From positions 1,557,501 to 1,621,500 of the forward strand of contig NZ_CP129971.1 in the NCBI RefSeq assembly GCF_030503855.1: a stretch of 64,000 nucleotides of DNA, in the 5' to 3' direction. Below, in pieces: positions 1 through 8,830 of the stretch; within the stretch, counting starts at the first letter, position 1; each line of letters begins with the position of its first letter. The stretch is from Marivirga salinae. GTDB lineage: Bacteria > Bacteroidota > Bacteroidia > Cytophagales > Cyclobacteriaceae. The notes under the pieces are model-generated. The model had not been told where the DNA came from, did not search any database, and saw only the letters and a list, made by a program, of their open reading frames with translations. Both the position numbers and the translations under genes were made by a program.

Positions 1-89
1 ATATAATATTCCCTTTACTACTTATAATATTTGGTGTAATGACTATTTTGATATGTGCATTTTACATATTTAAAAGAGCAAAAATTTAA
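1..89 (+). CDS. C-terminal end of a truncated membrane protein gene
   Basis: Reading from base 3, an open frame enters from the left edge and stops at TAA 87-89. The 28 visible residues form one hydrophobic helix (rich in I, L, F) followed by a basic tail ending KRAKI, the pattern of a final transmembrane segment with its positive cytoplasmic end. Nothing more can be said about the function because the rest lies outside the window. Confidence 0.4.
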   Translation, partial: IIFPLLLIIFGVMTILICAFYIFKRAKI

Positions 90-404
90 TTAAATTACTG
101 ATATAACATATTTTTAAATAGTTTCAATTCTCTTATTTTATATTGAAATTCTTTTGAACTTAGAAAATAATGAAAACTATTTTGTTGTGGTGATACTTTT
201 TTTTACCACCCTCACTCAATCCATTGATTAACAAATAAATGCAGCAAGCGAGTAAGAAAATGGCTTCCGAGCTCGCTCTAGCTGGTGAGTAATATAATTT
301 CAATTATTTCCTATGTGCCCTTCGCGTAAATCTTAGAGAAACTTCGTGGTAAAAAAACAGCCTATAGCTGTCCTTTTGTTTTCTTTTGCCTCTGTGGTTT
401 AATA
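90..404. other. intergenic region, mostly without recognisable content
   Basis: This 315-base gap separates the left-edge gene from the convergent hydrolase-OsmC gene. The only element I can support is a small terminator at 350-373 for the minus-strand gene. The slightly GC-richer patch near 240-290 holds no open frame or clean hairpin. Confidence 0.5.
350..373 (-). terminator. terminator of the hydrolase-OsmC gene
   Basis: On the minus strand the arms ACAGC/GCTGT (5 bp, 5-nt loop, 357-371) are followed by seven T residues. It lies about 30 bases past the stop codon of the gene at 405-1619. Confidence 0.55.
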
Positions 405-1619
405 TTATTTCTCCTTCGTTTCCACTTTTATTTTGCTTTCTAGCGTTTTATGAACAGGGCATTTATTGGCTATTTCAATTAGTCTTTTTCTTTGCTTTTC
501 ATCCAAATCACCTTTTATTTCAATGCTCCGGTCAAAGAAAGTGATTTTACTGTTTTCAGATTCGCAATCTTCACTATCCTCATCGTAGCGTTGATCTTGA
601 TCCACATGAACCAGAATTTCATCTACATCCCATTTCTTTCTATTGGCATACATGCGCAAAGTAATGGCAGTGCAGGCGGCTAGTGCTGAAGTGAGTAATC
701 CATAAGGAGAGGTGCCGAAATTATTTCCTCCAACATTTTCTGGTTCATCAGCTACTAAATGATGACCTTCAGCCACTATTTGGGTTGTGTATTTCTGTTC
801 CTCATTGCCAATGAACGCTACCGTTTGGGATTTAGTAGAGATTTTCTTTTGATCTGGTCTTTCCAGATAGCGTTTTGCCCACGTAGCAATTACTTCACCT
901 GCATATAAAGAATCTTCCTTATTGCTTAATAAATGATCCGCACCATCCAAAGAAATAAAACTTTTGGGGTGATGTGCTTTTTCATAAATCGCAGCTGCAT
1001 TTGAAATATCAACTGTTTGGTCTTGTGGAGAATGTAAAATCAATATAGATTTCCTCAAATCTTCTATTTTTTTCAGGTTGTCTTTGCTTTGAAGATCATC
1101 CAGAAATTGCTTTTTAATAGTAAAAGGACGCCCACCAATGTTCACCTCTGCTTCCCCCTTTTCTTTTATCTGTTCTTTTCCATCTGCAATTAGATGTAGC
1201 ACATGATCTGGTTGGGAAGGTGCTCCAATTGTAGCCACTGCTGAAATGGAATCTATTTTGCTAGCGGCCATTAAGGCTGCAGCGCCTCCCAGGGAATGAC
1301 CAACCAGCATAGTGGGTGCTTTATGATTTTTTTCTAAATATTCTGATGCTTTTAAAAGGTCTTCTATATTGGATGAAAAATTGGTGTCCGCAAAATCGCC
1401 TTCACTTTGTCCTAATCCTGTAAAATCGAAACTAAGGACAGCAAAGCCTTTTTTAGTCATGCCTAAAATTATATTTCTTACAGCATTAAGGTTTTTATTG
1501 CAGGTAAAGCAATGCGCGAAAATAGCGAAGTTGTGAGCATGATCATCAGCAGGAAAATGAATTTCCGCAGCTAATTGATCTTCCATTGAGCCCTTAAAAT
1601 TTATTCTTTCCTTTTTCAT
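405..1619 (-). CDS. bifunctional alpha/beta hydrolase / OsmC family protein
   Basis: Two domains are fused. The N-terminal half is a serine alpha/beta hydrolase; counting from a possible upstream start at 1658, it has nucleophile Ser122 in GHSLGG, Asp213 in SPQDQ and His242 in GADH. The C-terminal third is an OsmC/Ohr-type peroxiredoxin-like domain with its two redox cysteines, Cys329 (LAAC) and Cys400 (KCPVH). I place the start at 1619 (MKKERINFKGS) because family members begin with this strand, not with the 13 extra residues. OsmC domains reduce organic hydroperoxides through the cysteine pair; the fused hydrolase's substrate is unknown. No signal peptide, so probably cytoplasmic. It is a lone gene with its own terminator. 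Confidence 0.85.
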   Translation of the reverse strand: MKKERINFKGSMEDQLAAEIHFPADDHAHNFAIFAHCFTCNKNLNAVRNIILGMTKKGFAVLSFDFTGLGQSEGDFADTNFSSNIEDLLKASEYLEKNHKAPTMLVGHSLGGAAALMAASKIDSISAVATIGAPSQPDHVLHLIADGKEQIKEKGEAEVNIGGRPFTIKKQFLDDLQSKDNLKKIEDLRKSILILHSPQDQTVDISNAAAIYEKAHHPKSFISLDGADHLLSNKEDSLYAGEVIATWAKRYLERPDQKKISTKSQTVAFIGNEEQKYTTQIVAEGHHLVADEPENVGGNNFGTSPYGLLTSALAACTAITLRMYANRKKWDVDEILVHVDQDQRYDEDSEDCESENSKITFFDRSIEIKGDLDEKQRKRLIEIANKCPVHKTLESKIKVETKEK

Positions 1620-1896
1620 GTGAGAGTATGAGGATTTGTTTATTCTCAATTTAGCCAAATCATTCTGAATTGATTAATATTAAAATAAAAATGACGTGGA
1701 ACTGACCATTTTTTTTACTTAAAAAAGTATTGAATAATTACATTAGCTGATAAAAAAATGTGATTTTTCAAAAGTATTATTAACTTTAGATGCATTAATA
1801 AAAAAATCATATGCTATTTGTCTCTATTTAGAGGCAGTTAACGCATATTTAAATTCATAGAAAGATACTAAAACTTAAAAGTCTAAAATTTAAACC

Positions 1897-2292
1897 ATGT
1901 TAAAAGAGCAGCTAAAAATTTTAATTAAACTAGCCACAATTGATAATGAGCTGGCAGATAAAGAATCAAACTTGATTGAAAAAATTGGAAAGGCTAATGG
2001 GATTTCAGAGGATGAAATATATAATATGATGAAAAACCCTGAGCCGATCAAAAACTTAGATAGTTTGTCAGAAGATCAAAGATTTGAATATTTATATAAT
2101 ATTATTCAATTGATGAAAATTGATGGCAAGGTTTACAAAAGTGAAATTGTCTTCTGTCAGGAAATTGCGCAAAATTTAGGCTATAAAAAGAAAGCTGTTT
2201 CAGAACTTTCAAAAAGCATATACAGCGATCCTAGTATAACCAGTGACCGAGAGGAGTTAAAAGCTAGGTTAAGAAAGCATTCTACACGATAA
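1897..2292 (+). CDS. TerB-like domain protein
   Basis: A 131-residue, mostly helical, soluble protein. The pair of acidic motifs IDNELADKE (15-23) and KIDGKVYKSE (74-83) is the internal two-fold repeat of TerB/DjlA-type domains, where the acidic residues are thought to bind metal. TerB proteins were named for tellurite resistance, but stand-alone copies such as this one have no firm role, and no other ter gene is nearby. A strong terminator follows directly. Confidence 0.65.
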   Translation: MLKEQLKILIKLATIDNELADKESNLIEKIGKANGISEDEIYNMMKNPEPIKNLDSLSEDQRFEYLYNIIQLMKIDGKVYKSEIVFCQEIAQNLGYKKKAVSELSKSIYSDPSITSDREELKARLRKHSTR

Positions 2293-2320
2293 AAAAGGCC
2301 CCATAATGGGGCTTTTTATT
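2293..2320 (+). terminator. Rho-independent terminator
   Basis: The hairpin AAGGCCCCAT/ATGGGGCTT with a minimal loop is followed by TTTTTATT. It begins right after the TerB-like stop codon and ends two bases before the ATG of the next small gene. Confidence 0.8.
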
Positions 2321-2321
2321 T

Positions 2322-2465
2322 ATGAAAAAATCTTTTTTTAAAATTCTTGCCAAAATTAATAAAGCCATACTTCCTAGTTTCGCCAAAAAGGATTTGACCA
2401 AACTTAAAAAATGGGAAAAGGCTATTGTGGCTTATAGGTATGTAGTGACAAAGAACTCTTTATAA
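2322..2465 (+). CDS. small basic conserved protein (47 aa)
   Basis: ATG at 2322 opens a 47-codon frame ending TAA 2463-2465. The product starts MKKSFFKILAKINKAILPS and ends AYRYVVTKNSL, with eleven lysines. Small proteins of this exact layout (KILAKINKAILPS near the start, W/YRYxVTKNSL at the end) occur widely in Bacteroidota, as I recall, sometimes mislabelled as SsrA-binding protein. Function is unknown; the basic, amphipathic character would fit RNA or membrane binding. It starts two bases beyond the preceding terminator, so expression would need read-through or a promoter inside the TerB-like gene. Confidence 0.65.
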   Translation: MKKSFFKILAKINKAILPSFAKKDLTKLKKWEKAIVAYRYVVTKNSL

Positions 2466-2473
2466 GGAAATTA

Positions 2474-3268
2474 TTAAAAATTATCATTGAAATATTCCTG
2501 CCCTTTCTGAATATATTTTTGATCAACCAAAAAGTAACTTTCTCTTTCTTCTCTTTTAATTAAATCATTTAAAATTTCCTTGGCTTTTTCGTCCTTCTCT
2601 AATTCATGCAATACTTTCGCATACAAATAGACATTGGCTGGATGTTGAGGTGCTATTTCATATGCCTTTTTTAAAAGTCGATAAGCTTCATCATTTGAAG
2701 GCCAAGTAATTATTAAAGGAATATTTGGAGCCTCTAAATGCAATCCACCCAATAATCTTAAGGCACCGGCTTGATTATAGTTTTCATCTAATTTAATTGC
2801 CTTCTCAGATAATTCCTTAATTTCATTTAGCACACCTTCTTCTGCTGCTCTTGTTATATCAATTAGATCAGCCCAACGAGCATAATTAGCTGCATGCCAA
2901 TAAGCAATGGCACTGTTTTCTGGATAATCAGCGGATTTATTTTTAGCTAATTCAATAGCTTTATTGTAAAGTTCTTTTTGTTCTTCTTGGGAAACATTAG
3001 TCCAGGAGGCTTTATATTCCCAACTCTTTAAAAGCCCTACAGTTTTTTCAGGCTCTTGATTGCTTAGCTTATAATATTCAATGGCTTTGTCAATGTTCTC
3101 GCTATTAGCTTTTCCGTCCTCCACAATTTCAGATCTTTTTTCAAAAAATTGTTCAGCCTTTTCAAGATTTGATTGAGATAAAAGGGTGTTTGAAAAGAAT
3201 AGTATTGAAATAAAAAGCGTGATGTTAATTGAATGCATATTATGCTTAATTTTCTTCGATATTATCAT
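2474..3268 (-). CDS. exported TPR protein, TatT (TRAP-associated) like
   Basis: 264 residues with an N-terminal signal peptide (hydrophobic stretch ISILFFSNTLLS; M11 at 3238 is an equally good start). The mature part is helical repeats. The segment ALRLLGGLHLEAPNI, then TWPSNDEAYRLLKKAYEIAP (about residues 168-207), matches the pattern of TatT, the periplasmic trimeric partner in some TRAP lipid or organic-acid transporters. No TRAP permease genes are next to it, so a ligand-binding periplasmic role is inferred only from the fold. It ends eight bases from the stop of the convergent small gene. Confidence 0.6.
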   Translation of the reverse strand: MIISKKIKHNMHSINITLFISILFFSNTLLSQSNLEKAEQFFEKRSEIVEDGKANSENIDKAIEYYKLSNQEPEKTVGLLKSWEYKASWTNVSQEEQKELYNKAIELAKNKSADYPENSAIAYWHAANYARWADLIDITRAAEEGVLNEIKELSEKAIKLDENYNQAGALRLLGGLHLEAPNIPLIITWPSNDEAYRLLKKAYEIAPQHPANVYLYAKVLHELEKDEKAKEILNDLIKREERESYFLVDQKYIQKGQEYFNDNF

Positions 3269-3384
3269 TAAAAAAATAGTCTGCTCGAATAACGAATGAA
3301 AATGGGTATTGTTGGGTGGTTAAGTTATCTTATGATTTATTTAAAAAATCATTAAATTCGAAATTCTATTAATTTTATATAACC

Positions 3385-3942
3385 ATGAAAGCAAAATCTG
3401 CCGAAAATTCTAGAACAACTATTACCGAATTAATGATTCCATCTTATGCTAATTTTGGAGGTAAAATTCACGGAGGAATCCTTCTTTCTTTAATGGATAA
3501 GGTGGCTTATGCAACGGCTACCAAGCACAGTGGAGCTTATTGCGTAACGGTTTCGGTTGATAATGTAGATTTCCTCCAACCTGTGGAGGTAGGTGAGCTG
3601 GTTTCCATGATGGCCTCGGTAAATTATGTAGGAAATTCCAGTATGATTATCGGTATAAAAGTAATAGCTGAGAATGTGAAGTCAGGTTTGGTAAAGCATA
3701 CTAATACCAGCTATTTCACTATGGTAGCTAAAAATGAAGATGGTAGTTTGATGACCGTTCCTTCTTTGATTTTAAACTCAAAAGATGATGTGAGAAGATT
3801 TGCTGAGGCTGTAAAAAGAAAGCAATTAAGAAAAGGATATCAGGAACAAATGGAAGCTGAAAAATCGGCTTTTACTTTTGAGAAACAGAAAGAATTAATT
3901 GATGGTCAGCGATGTGAAGTTCATATAAAAGAAGAAAGGTAA
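3385..3942 (+). CDS. acyl-CoA thioesterase, hotdog fold
   Basis: A single hotdog domain fills residues 10-120, with the family signature N23-FGGKIHGG and catalytic Asp38 in SLMDKVAY. The C-terminal 60 residues form a charged helical tail. This is the YciA/BACH branch, which hydrolyses acyl-CoA to free acid and CoA in the cytoplasm and works as a hexamer. A second copy lies at 23303-23827 and shares the layout including the charged tail. The stop codon sits inside the left arm of the shared terminator. Confidence 0.85.
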   Translation: MKAKSAENSRTTITELMIPSYANFGGKIHGGILLSLMDKVAYATATKHSGAYCVTVSVDNVDFLQPVEVGELVSMMASVNYVGNSSMIIGIKVIAENVKSGLVKHTNTSYFTMVAKNEDGSLMTVPSLILNSKDDVRRFAEAVKRKQLRKGYQEQMEAEKSAFTFEKQKELIDGQRCEVHIKEER

Positions 3943-3972
3943 GCTTTTCCCCTATTAAAAAGCTTACCTTTT
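3935..3972. terminator. bidirectional terminator
   Basis: A perfect 14-bp stem AAAGGTAAGCTTTT/AAAAGCTTACCTTT with a 9-nt loop lies between the convergent thioesterase and SpoIIAA-like genes. T-rich arm ends serve both directions, and the left arm includes the thioesterase stop codon. Confidence 0.8.
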
Positions 3973-3983
3973 AAAATTGAGGC

Positions 3984-4394
3984 TTATGATTGCTTAGACT
4001 TCAACCATTCTTTTGCGTCTTCTATATTTTTAAAAGTAGCCATCTCCAAATGTCCACCTATATTCATGTTTAATTCTTTCGCTGACATTTCTGAAAAGGT
4101 ATTGGCAGAAACGACATGAGCATAATATTTTAATCCTGATTCAATGACTTTTGGTATCAAAACAGATTCGATCCAATCCATCGCTTGAGTCCAAGGACCA
4201 GTGGACTTACTATCATCATTTAATAAATAAGGACATTTTGCTTTTTTAACCAAATCAGCAAATTCTAGTCCCCAGTTTTTTATGGCATCAACATTAGCAT
4301 AGCCTTCCCAATCACAAAATATCCAGTTATTGTCAGCTTGGTACTCAGTCTTACAAATTACTCTACCGAGGTTATTTTTAGTATTAAAATTCAT
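3984..4394 (-). CDS. SpoIIAA/STAS-like single-domain protein
   Basis: A 136-residue soluble protein. The order of elements (DWEGYA strand, NDDSKSTGPW before the central helix, WIESVLIPKV helix, YYAHVVSAN strand, F..IEDAKEWL final helix) matches stand-alone SpoIIAA-like proteins of Bacteroidota. STAS-type folds usually bind lipids, nucleotides or partner proteins; the ligand here is unknown. It is a single gene convergent with the thioesterase. Confidence 0.55.
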   Translation of the reverse strand: MNFNTKNNLGRVICKTEYQADNNWIFCDWEGYANVDAIKNWGLEFADLVKKAKCPYLLNDDSKSTGPWTQAMDWIESVLIPKVIESGLKYYAHVVSANTFSEMSAKELNMNIGGHLEMATFKNIEDAKEWLKSKQS

Positions 4395-4541
4395 TTAAAT
4401 AAATATTTATAGGGTTAAACATGATTATAATTTAATATTAATATCAAATAAACTAAAATATTAAGAACCATAAAGTTTATATTTGATTCGTATAATACAT
4501 GAGCGGTAATAAATGCTATTCAATCAATTTAAAATGATGAA

Positions 4542-4928
4542 ATGAAGAGAATAATTTTAATGATTTCTGTGGTGATTGTTGGGTTGATCTTTTATTCACT
4601 ATTTCAATCAGATAATATTAATTCTTTGGAAGGCGATTTTGAAGAGTTGGCTTTTGAAAGAAATGAAAACAATACGGGGCCAATTCATAGAGTGTATGTT
4701 TTTTCTGTGGAAGATACTGTGTGGTCAGAAATGAAAAAGCATTCTGATTTATTACCTCATACTAAATATGGAACTACTGAAGTCTACTATTTTTTAAAGG
4801 AAAAGATATCAAAATCTCAACTGAAATTAAGTCTAAATGGTATAAATCAAGAAGCAAAATCTAATTGTATTGCCCATTCCGTAAAAGATGGCCAGTCTAG
4901 AATCAATTTCAAAAAATATCCATTTTAA
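4542..4928 (+). CDS. conserved hypothetical protein with N-terminal membrane anchor
   Basis: 128 residues: one hydrophobic helix (3-22, LMISVVIVGLIFYSLF) and a soluble domain predicted outside the cytoplasmic membrane. A conserved-looking core reads GPIHRVYVFSVEDTVWSEM and then HTKYGTTEVYYFLKE. I recognise this as a recurring Bacteroidota hypothetical but know of no function. No partner gene is adjacent. Confidence 0.6.
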   Translation: MKRIILMISVVIVGLIFYSLFQSDNINSLEGDFEELAFERNENNTGPIHRVYVFSVEDTVWSEMKKHSDLLPHTKYGTTEVYYFLKEKISKSQLKLSLNGINQEAKSNCIAHSVKDGQSRINFKKYPF

Positions 4929-5068
4929 TAATCATCAACCATGCCCCGTTTGGCTGGTTTTATCAAAGCTATTCCTGCATTCCTCGATAGGACAGCGTTG
5001 TCTTCAAAGAAAAAATTATTTTAGTTTAGTAATTATAATCTAAGTAGTCACATCGTTTTTGATAATAA

Positions 5069-5929
5069 TTAAAATTTCAACAATACTTTCCAAGCTTCCA
5101 TCACTTTATTGTCTTCAAGTAATTGATGAGCTAACCTATGTTGATCTTCTTTATTATTATCGCAGCTAACGGAAATTAATAGGCCTTCTAATTCTGAAGC
5201 TTCGGGGATCTTCTCAACATTCCCAAGTTTCCCTAAGTCATTCCCTGTTAAAACATTACTATTTTTAATCTCTTCTGGTAAGGCATCCACCCCAATCCCC
5301 AGTTTTTGCAAAGGTTTCTCTACTTCAAATAATGCTTTCTTAGAACGACTGTACCAGTTGCCTCCTAATCGGCCAATAGGATCTAATTTGAAAGGATCAA
5401 TTTTTCCATCTTCATCTAAAATTTCTTCATCCACATGGATGTGAATCACTTCACAAATGACCAAATTTCCTGCACCTCCATCTTCTCCGGTTTCAATCAC
5501 TTGGTTTACTTTGCATTCAAATGCCACAGGTGACTCGGCAACTCTTGGCGGTTTCACTTTGGTTGATTTTGCTTCAGTAAATCCTGCTTTCACAAATTCG
5601 TTAATACCCTTGTCATATTCCGTAGATGCCAGTGACATTTGCTCTACCATTGGATAATTTGCAATATTGATGACCACTTCAGCCACTTCTTTCACATTTT
5701 CATATGAATGCTTTGTGGTGTTGTTTCTACCTCTTCGGGCAGGTGAAAAAATTAAGATGGGTGGATTAGCGCCAAATACATTAAAGAAGCTAAATGGACT
5801 TAAATTCACTTTTCCTTCTTTATCAATAGTACTAGCAAAAGCAATGGGTCTGGGTGCTATTGCTCCCAATAATAAACCATGCAATTCTGGTGTTTTGATG
5901 GATTTTGGATCTACTTCTTTATAACTCAT
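5069..5929 (-). CDS. flavin reductase family protein (FMN-binding split barrel)
   Basis: 286 residues. The first 200 form an FMN-binding split barrel of the flavoredoxin/flavin reductase-like family: GAIAPRPIAFAST (22-34), the FMN phosphate region NLSPFSFFNVFGANPP (42-57) and PARRGRNNTTKH further on. The last 70 residues are a helical extension without a known domain. Such proteins use NAD(P)H or a partner to reduce flavin, or bind FMN as an electron carrier; the acceptor is unknown. It ends 30-odd bases upstream of the asnB region on the same strand and may be co-transcribed after it. Confidence 0.8.
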   Translation of the reverse strand: MSYKEVDPKSIKTPELHGLLLGAIAPRPIAFASTIDKEGKVNLSPFSFFNVFGANPPILIFSPARRGRNNTTKHSYENVKEVAEVVINIANYPMVEQMSLASTEYDKGINEFVKAGFTEAKSTKVKPPRVAESPVAFECKVNQVIETGEDGGAGNLVICEVIHIHVDEEILDEDGKIDPFKLDPIGRLGGNWYSRSKKALFEVEKPLQKLGIGVDALPEEIKNSNVLTGNDLGKLGNVEKIPEASELEGLLISVSCDNNKEDQHRLAHQLLEDNKVMEAWKVLLKF

Positions 5930-5974
5930 GCCCGAATTTTGCTAAAGTTTTCTGAATATTCAAATGTTTTATGA

Positions 5975-7801
5975 TTAGTCGTTCTCTTGCAGCCACATTT
6001 CTAGAACTAGCAATGCATAAATCATATAATCCGTATTCCTTTCCTGATATTTTACACCCTTCATCAGCAGCATGATTTCGGTATAATTCACATAGTTGTA
6101 AATTTTTGCTTGGGGATTGAAAAGCAAATCTTTCAACAACTCATTAAAATCATGCTTTAGCCAATTTCCTATTGGTGCTTCAAATGAAGTCTTTGGTGCT
6201 TGGGTTACGGATTTAGGAAGTTTATCGGCATATATAGACTTTAATATATGCTTTCTATTGAAACCAGAAATTTTGAATGAGTTAGGCAACTGATTACTGA
6301 TTTCAAATAATTTATGGTCTAAAAATGGAGAACGAGCCTCAATTGAATAAGCCATACTTGCTCTATCCATTTTTACTAAAATACCCGAAAGAAGGTTGAA
6401 ATTTCTGTCCCAATGCATGAGCTGATCAAGGTCTGAAAGCTTTGAGTCAAAATGTTGATTTATGATTTCAAATGATAAGTTTTGAATTTCATTCGGTCTG
6501 TTCCAAAAATTTGAAATATCAGCATCCTGAAACATATCTGTTGTGTATAGCAAATACCTTTCGGATGAAGATAATGATGCAATTCTTGAAATCCGGTTCA
6601 GAAACCCCAATTTTGTTCGTCTTTCCCCAGTTGGAAGTATGTTTTTCAGATGTTTTGTGAAAGTTAATTTCTTAATATTTTTAGCAGTAAAGTACCTTCT
6701 ATAGCCTCCAAAAAGTTCATCACCACCATCTCCATTTAGCATTAATTTAACGTGGTAAGAAGCTGATTCAGCAATTGCTAAATTCGGAAGTGCACTACTA
6801 TCGGCTAAAGGCTGATCAAAAGTGCAGATTGATTTCCCCAATAAAGCTAAAGGGCTTTTATCAATTTTGATGATTTCATGATTTAAGCCCAATCGATGAG
6901 CAGTCTCTTTGGCAATTTGGCTTTCATTTTGAGTGGTTTGAAAAGGATATTCCACTGTAAATGCCTTCAGATTTTGCTCATGTTTGGAAGCTTCATAAGC
7001 AATAATGGAGCTATCCCATCCACCTGATAAAAACAATCCTTTGGATACATCTGCTCTTAATCTAATTTTGACAGATTCTTCTATGGTTTGTTGGGTTTTT
7101 TCTTTTGCTTCAGTAAATGAGATTTTCTCTTTTGGCAAGTATTGATGTTCCCAATAAGGGAAAATATTTAATTTACCATTTTGATATTTTAAGCAATGTG
7201 CTGGAGGCACTGTAAAAACATTTTGATAGATAGTTTCAGGTTCTGGGATATTGGAAAAGCATAAATAATGATAAATCGCATTTTCATTAATCTCAACGGC
7301 AATATCATTCAATTGCATTAGCTTTTTCAAGCTTTTTAGCTCAGATGCAAAAAGGAGAAAATTGGAGTTTTGATAATAATATAAAGGTTTTTGCCCCATT
7401 CTATCCCTTACTAGCAGAAAGCTGTCTTCCTTTTCTTCATAAAAGGCAAAGGCAAACATTCCTCTGATAGTTTCTAAAGCTTTATGAATTCCTTGTTTTA
7501 AGATGAGTTGAAAAAGGATTTCAGTATCCGATTGTGATGGAGAGTTGAGCGATGTGGCAATTTCAGGATAATTATAAATAGCACCATTAAAGACTAGATA
7601 ATGTCCTGAATCATCACCGACAGGTTGCTGTCCGCCATCAATTCCAATAATTTTTAACCTTTGAGTACCAAGGTTTGTGTTGGATGTGCATATTGAGTGG
7701 CGCTCATCCGGTCCGCGGTGGTTCATTAAATAGAGGGCGCTGTCAAATTTATCCTTTTCTAAAGCTCCATTTCTTGACCAAAACCCGGCTATCCCACACA
7801 T
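5975..7801 (-). CDS. asnB: asparagine synthetase (glutamine-hydrolysing)
   Basis: 608 residues. Cys2 of MCGIAGFW is the class II glutaminase nucleophile, and NHRGPDE and NGAIYNYPE are substrate elements of that domain (1-200). The synthetase domain has the pyrophosphate loop SGGWDSS (259-265), then GDGGDELFGGYRRYF and RSPFLDHKL. The enzyme makes asparagine from aspartate, glutamine and ATP. It is about 50 residues longer than E. coli AsnB, closer to the AsnB-like enzymes found in some exopolysaccharide clusters, but no such cluster is visible here, so a housekeeping role is preferred. Confidence 0.9.
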   Translation of the reverse strand: MCGIAGFWSRNGALEKDKFDSALYLMNHRGPDERHSICTSNTNLGTQRLKIIGIDGGQQPVGDDSGHYLVFNGAIYNYPEIATSLNSPSQSDTEILFQLILKQGIHKALETIRGMFAFAFYEEKEDSFLLVRDRMGQKPLYYYQNSNFLLFASELKSLKKLMQLNDIAVEINENAIYHYLCFSNIPEPETIYQNVFTVPPAHCLKYQNGKLNIFPYWEHQYLPKEKISFTEAKEKTQQTIEESVKIRLRADVSKGLFLSGGWDSSIIAYEASKHEQNLKAFTVEYPFQTTQNESQIAKETAHRLGLNHEIIKIDKSPLALLGKSICTFDQPLADSSALPNLAIAESASYHVKLMLNGDGGDELFGGYRRYFTAKNIKKLTFTKHLKNILPTGERRTKLGFLNRISRIASLSSSERYLLYTTDMFQDADISNFWNRPNEIQNLSFEIINQHFDSKLSDLDQLMHWDRNFNLLSGILVKMDRASMAYSIEARSPFLDHKLFEISNQLPNSFKISGFNRKHILKSIYADKLPKSVTQAPKTSFEAPIGNWLKHDFNELLKDLLFNPQAKIYNYVNYTEIMLLMKGVKYQERNTDYMIYALLVLEMWLQEND

Positions 7802-7985
7802 AATTAAATCTTTAATTTATCGAAAATTAAATAAAACTTTTCACATCTGATTAAATTCAGACCCTATTCCTTCCTTTGGGCAATCCTATTGTATATACTA
7901 GGTCTTATGTGAGCATTTTTTCGCTCTAGCGAAATCCTTCTGTTTTCTTTTGTCACTCCCGACTTTCAGTACAGGACAGGTTATG

Positions 7986-8014
7986 TGGTTAAAAGAAATG
8001 TAGCCTTTGGCTAC
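7986..8014 (-). terminator. probable terminator of the Nudix regulator gene
   Basis: On the minus strand, GTAGCC/GGCTAC (6 bp, 3-nt loop, 8000-8014) is followed by ATTTCTTTTAA, a moderate T tract, about 50 bases past the Nudix regulator stop. A second hairpin, TTTCGCT-CT-AGCGAAA at 7919-7934, has no T tract and no assigned role. Confidence 0.4.
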
Positions 8015-8061
8015 TTATGATTTGTCAGTCATCTCTATTATCGTTAGAATATTACCGTTTT

Positions 8062-8802
8062 TCAAAATAAAAACCACTGATCTTTTGCAAAATCCTCTTT
8101 GTAAATGGCGTCATCAAAGCGATAATATTGGGCAGGTTTATGAGAAACACCCGTTTCTTTTTCATTCATAGCAACTAAAAATCTATTTCTAAGCATTCGT
8201 TTCCTAAAATTTCTTTTATCAAGTTTTTGACCGACTAAAGCTTCATAAAGCGTTTGTAATTGCCTTAGAGTAAATTTTTCAGGCAATAAGGAAAATGCAA
8301 TAATAGGTTCTCTCTTAATTTTTTCCCTTAACATTGCCCAGCCTGTATTCGCTATTTCATTATGGTCAAAACCTAATTTCTGTGGTTTTTCTATAGGATG
8401 CCATAAAACTTCCTCTGCAAATGATGAAGGTCTATAATCAAAATCTTGAGTTTTCACTAAAGAGTTGTAGGCAACAGTGATCACTCTGGCTTCTGGGTGT
8501 TCCCTAACTGATTTAATCCATTCTACATCAACAGGATCAGAGGTTCGATCTGGTGAGCCAAAAGTTTTAAATTGCTCTAAGTATAAATTCTCCATGCTTG
8601 TAAGTTCATAAAGAACACGATTAGCGGCTACATCTAAATCTTCTCCTTTCTGTACTAAATCTCCAGGCAGTGCATAAACATTTTCACCTTCTTGCTTTCT
8701 CTTTATCAATAAAATATTGATCTTTTCATCATCAAAGCCAAAAACGACACAGTCGACCGATATATGCGGATTGTAATGGAATTCTGACATGTTTCTATTC
8801 AA
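8062..8802 (-). CDS. Nudix-type transcriptional regulator (NrtR/AraR-like)
   Basis: 246 residues. Residues 10-150 form a Nudix fold, but the catalytic box is degenerate: where active hydrolases have REXXEE, this reads RVLYELTS, so it is unlikely to hydrolyse nucleotides. Residues 170-246 form a winged helix typical of Nudix regulators (KFTLRQLQTLYEALVGQ, then LDKRNFRKRML). Such proteins repress sugar or NAD genes and release DNA on binding a sugar or nucleotide ligand. It is divergent from pfkA, with a palindromic operator in between, so control of glycolytic entry is the likely job. Confidence 0.85.
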   Translation of the reverse strand: MNRNMSEFHYNPHISVDCVVFGFDDEKINILLIKRKQEGENVYALPGDLVQKGEDLDVAANRVLYELTSMENLYLEQFKTFGSPDRTSDPVDVEWIKSVREHPEARVITVAYNSLVKTQDFDYRPSSFAEEVLWHPIEKPQKLGFDHNEIANTGWAMLREKIKREPIIAFSLLPEKFTLRQLQTLYEALVGQKLDKRNFRKRMLRNRFLVAMNEKETGVSHKPAQYYRFDDAIYKEDFAKDQWFLF

Positions 8803-8811
8803 TTAGTATTA

Positions 8812-8819
8812 CAAAGATA
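8812..8819 (-). promoter_or_regulatory. -7 element for the Nudix regulator
   Basis: The minus strand reads TATCTTTG, an exact TAnnTTTG match, ten bases upstream of the regulator ATG at 8802. No good -33 TTG is seen, which could mean weak or regulated expression. Confidence 0.5.
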
Positions 8820-8830
8820 ATAAAATACTA

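Noticed and set aside
246..290. GC-richer patch with partial self-complementarity in the left intergenic region
   Set aside because: Pairing is imperfect, there is no open frame or T tract, and no repeat of it was seen elsewhere in the window.
5975..7801. Idea that the long AsnB marks an exopolysaccharide or exosortase cluster
   Set aside because: No glycosyltransferase, polysaccharide export or exosortase gene lies within reach of it in the window.
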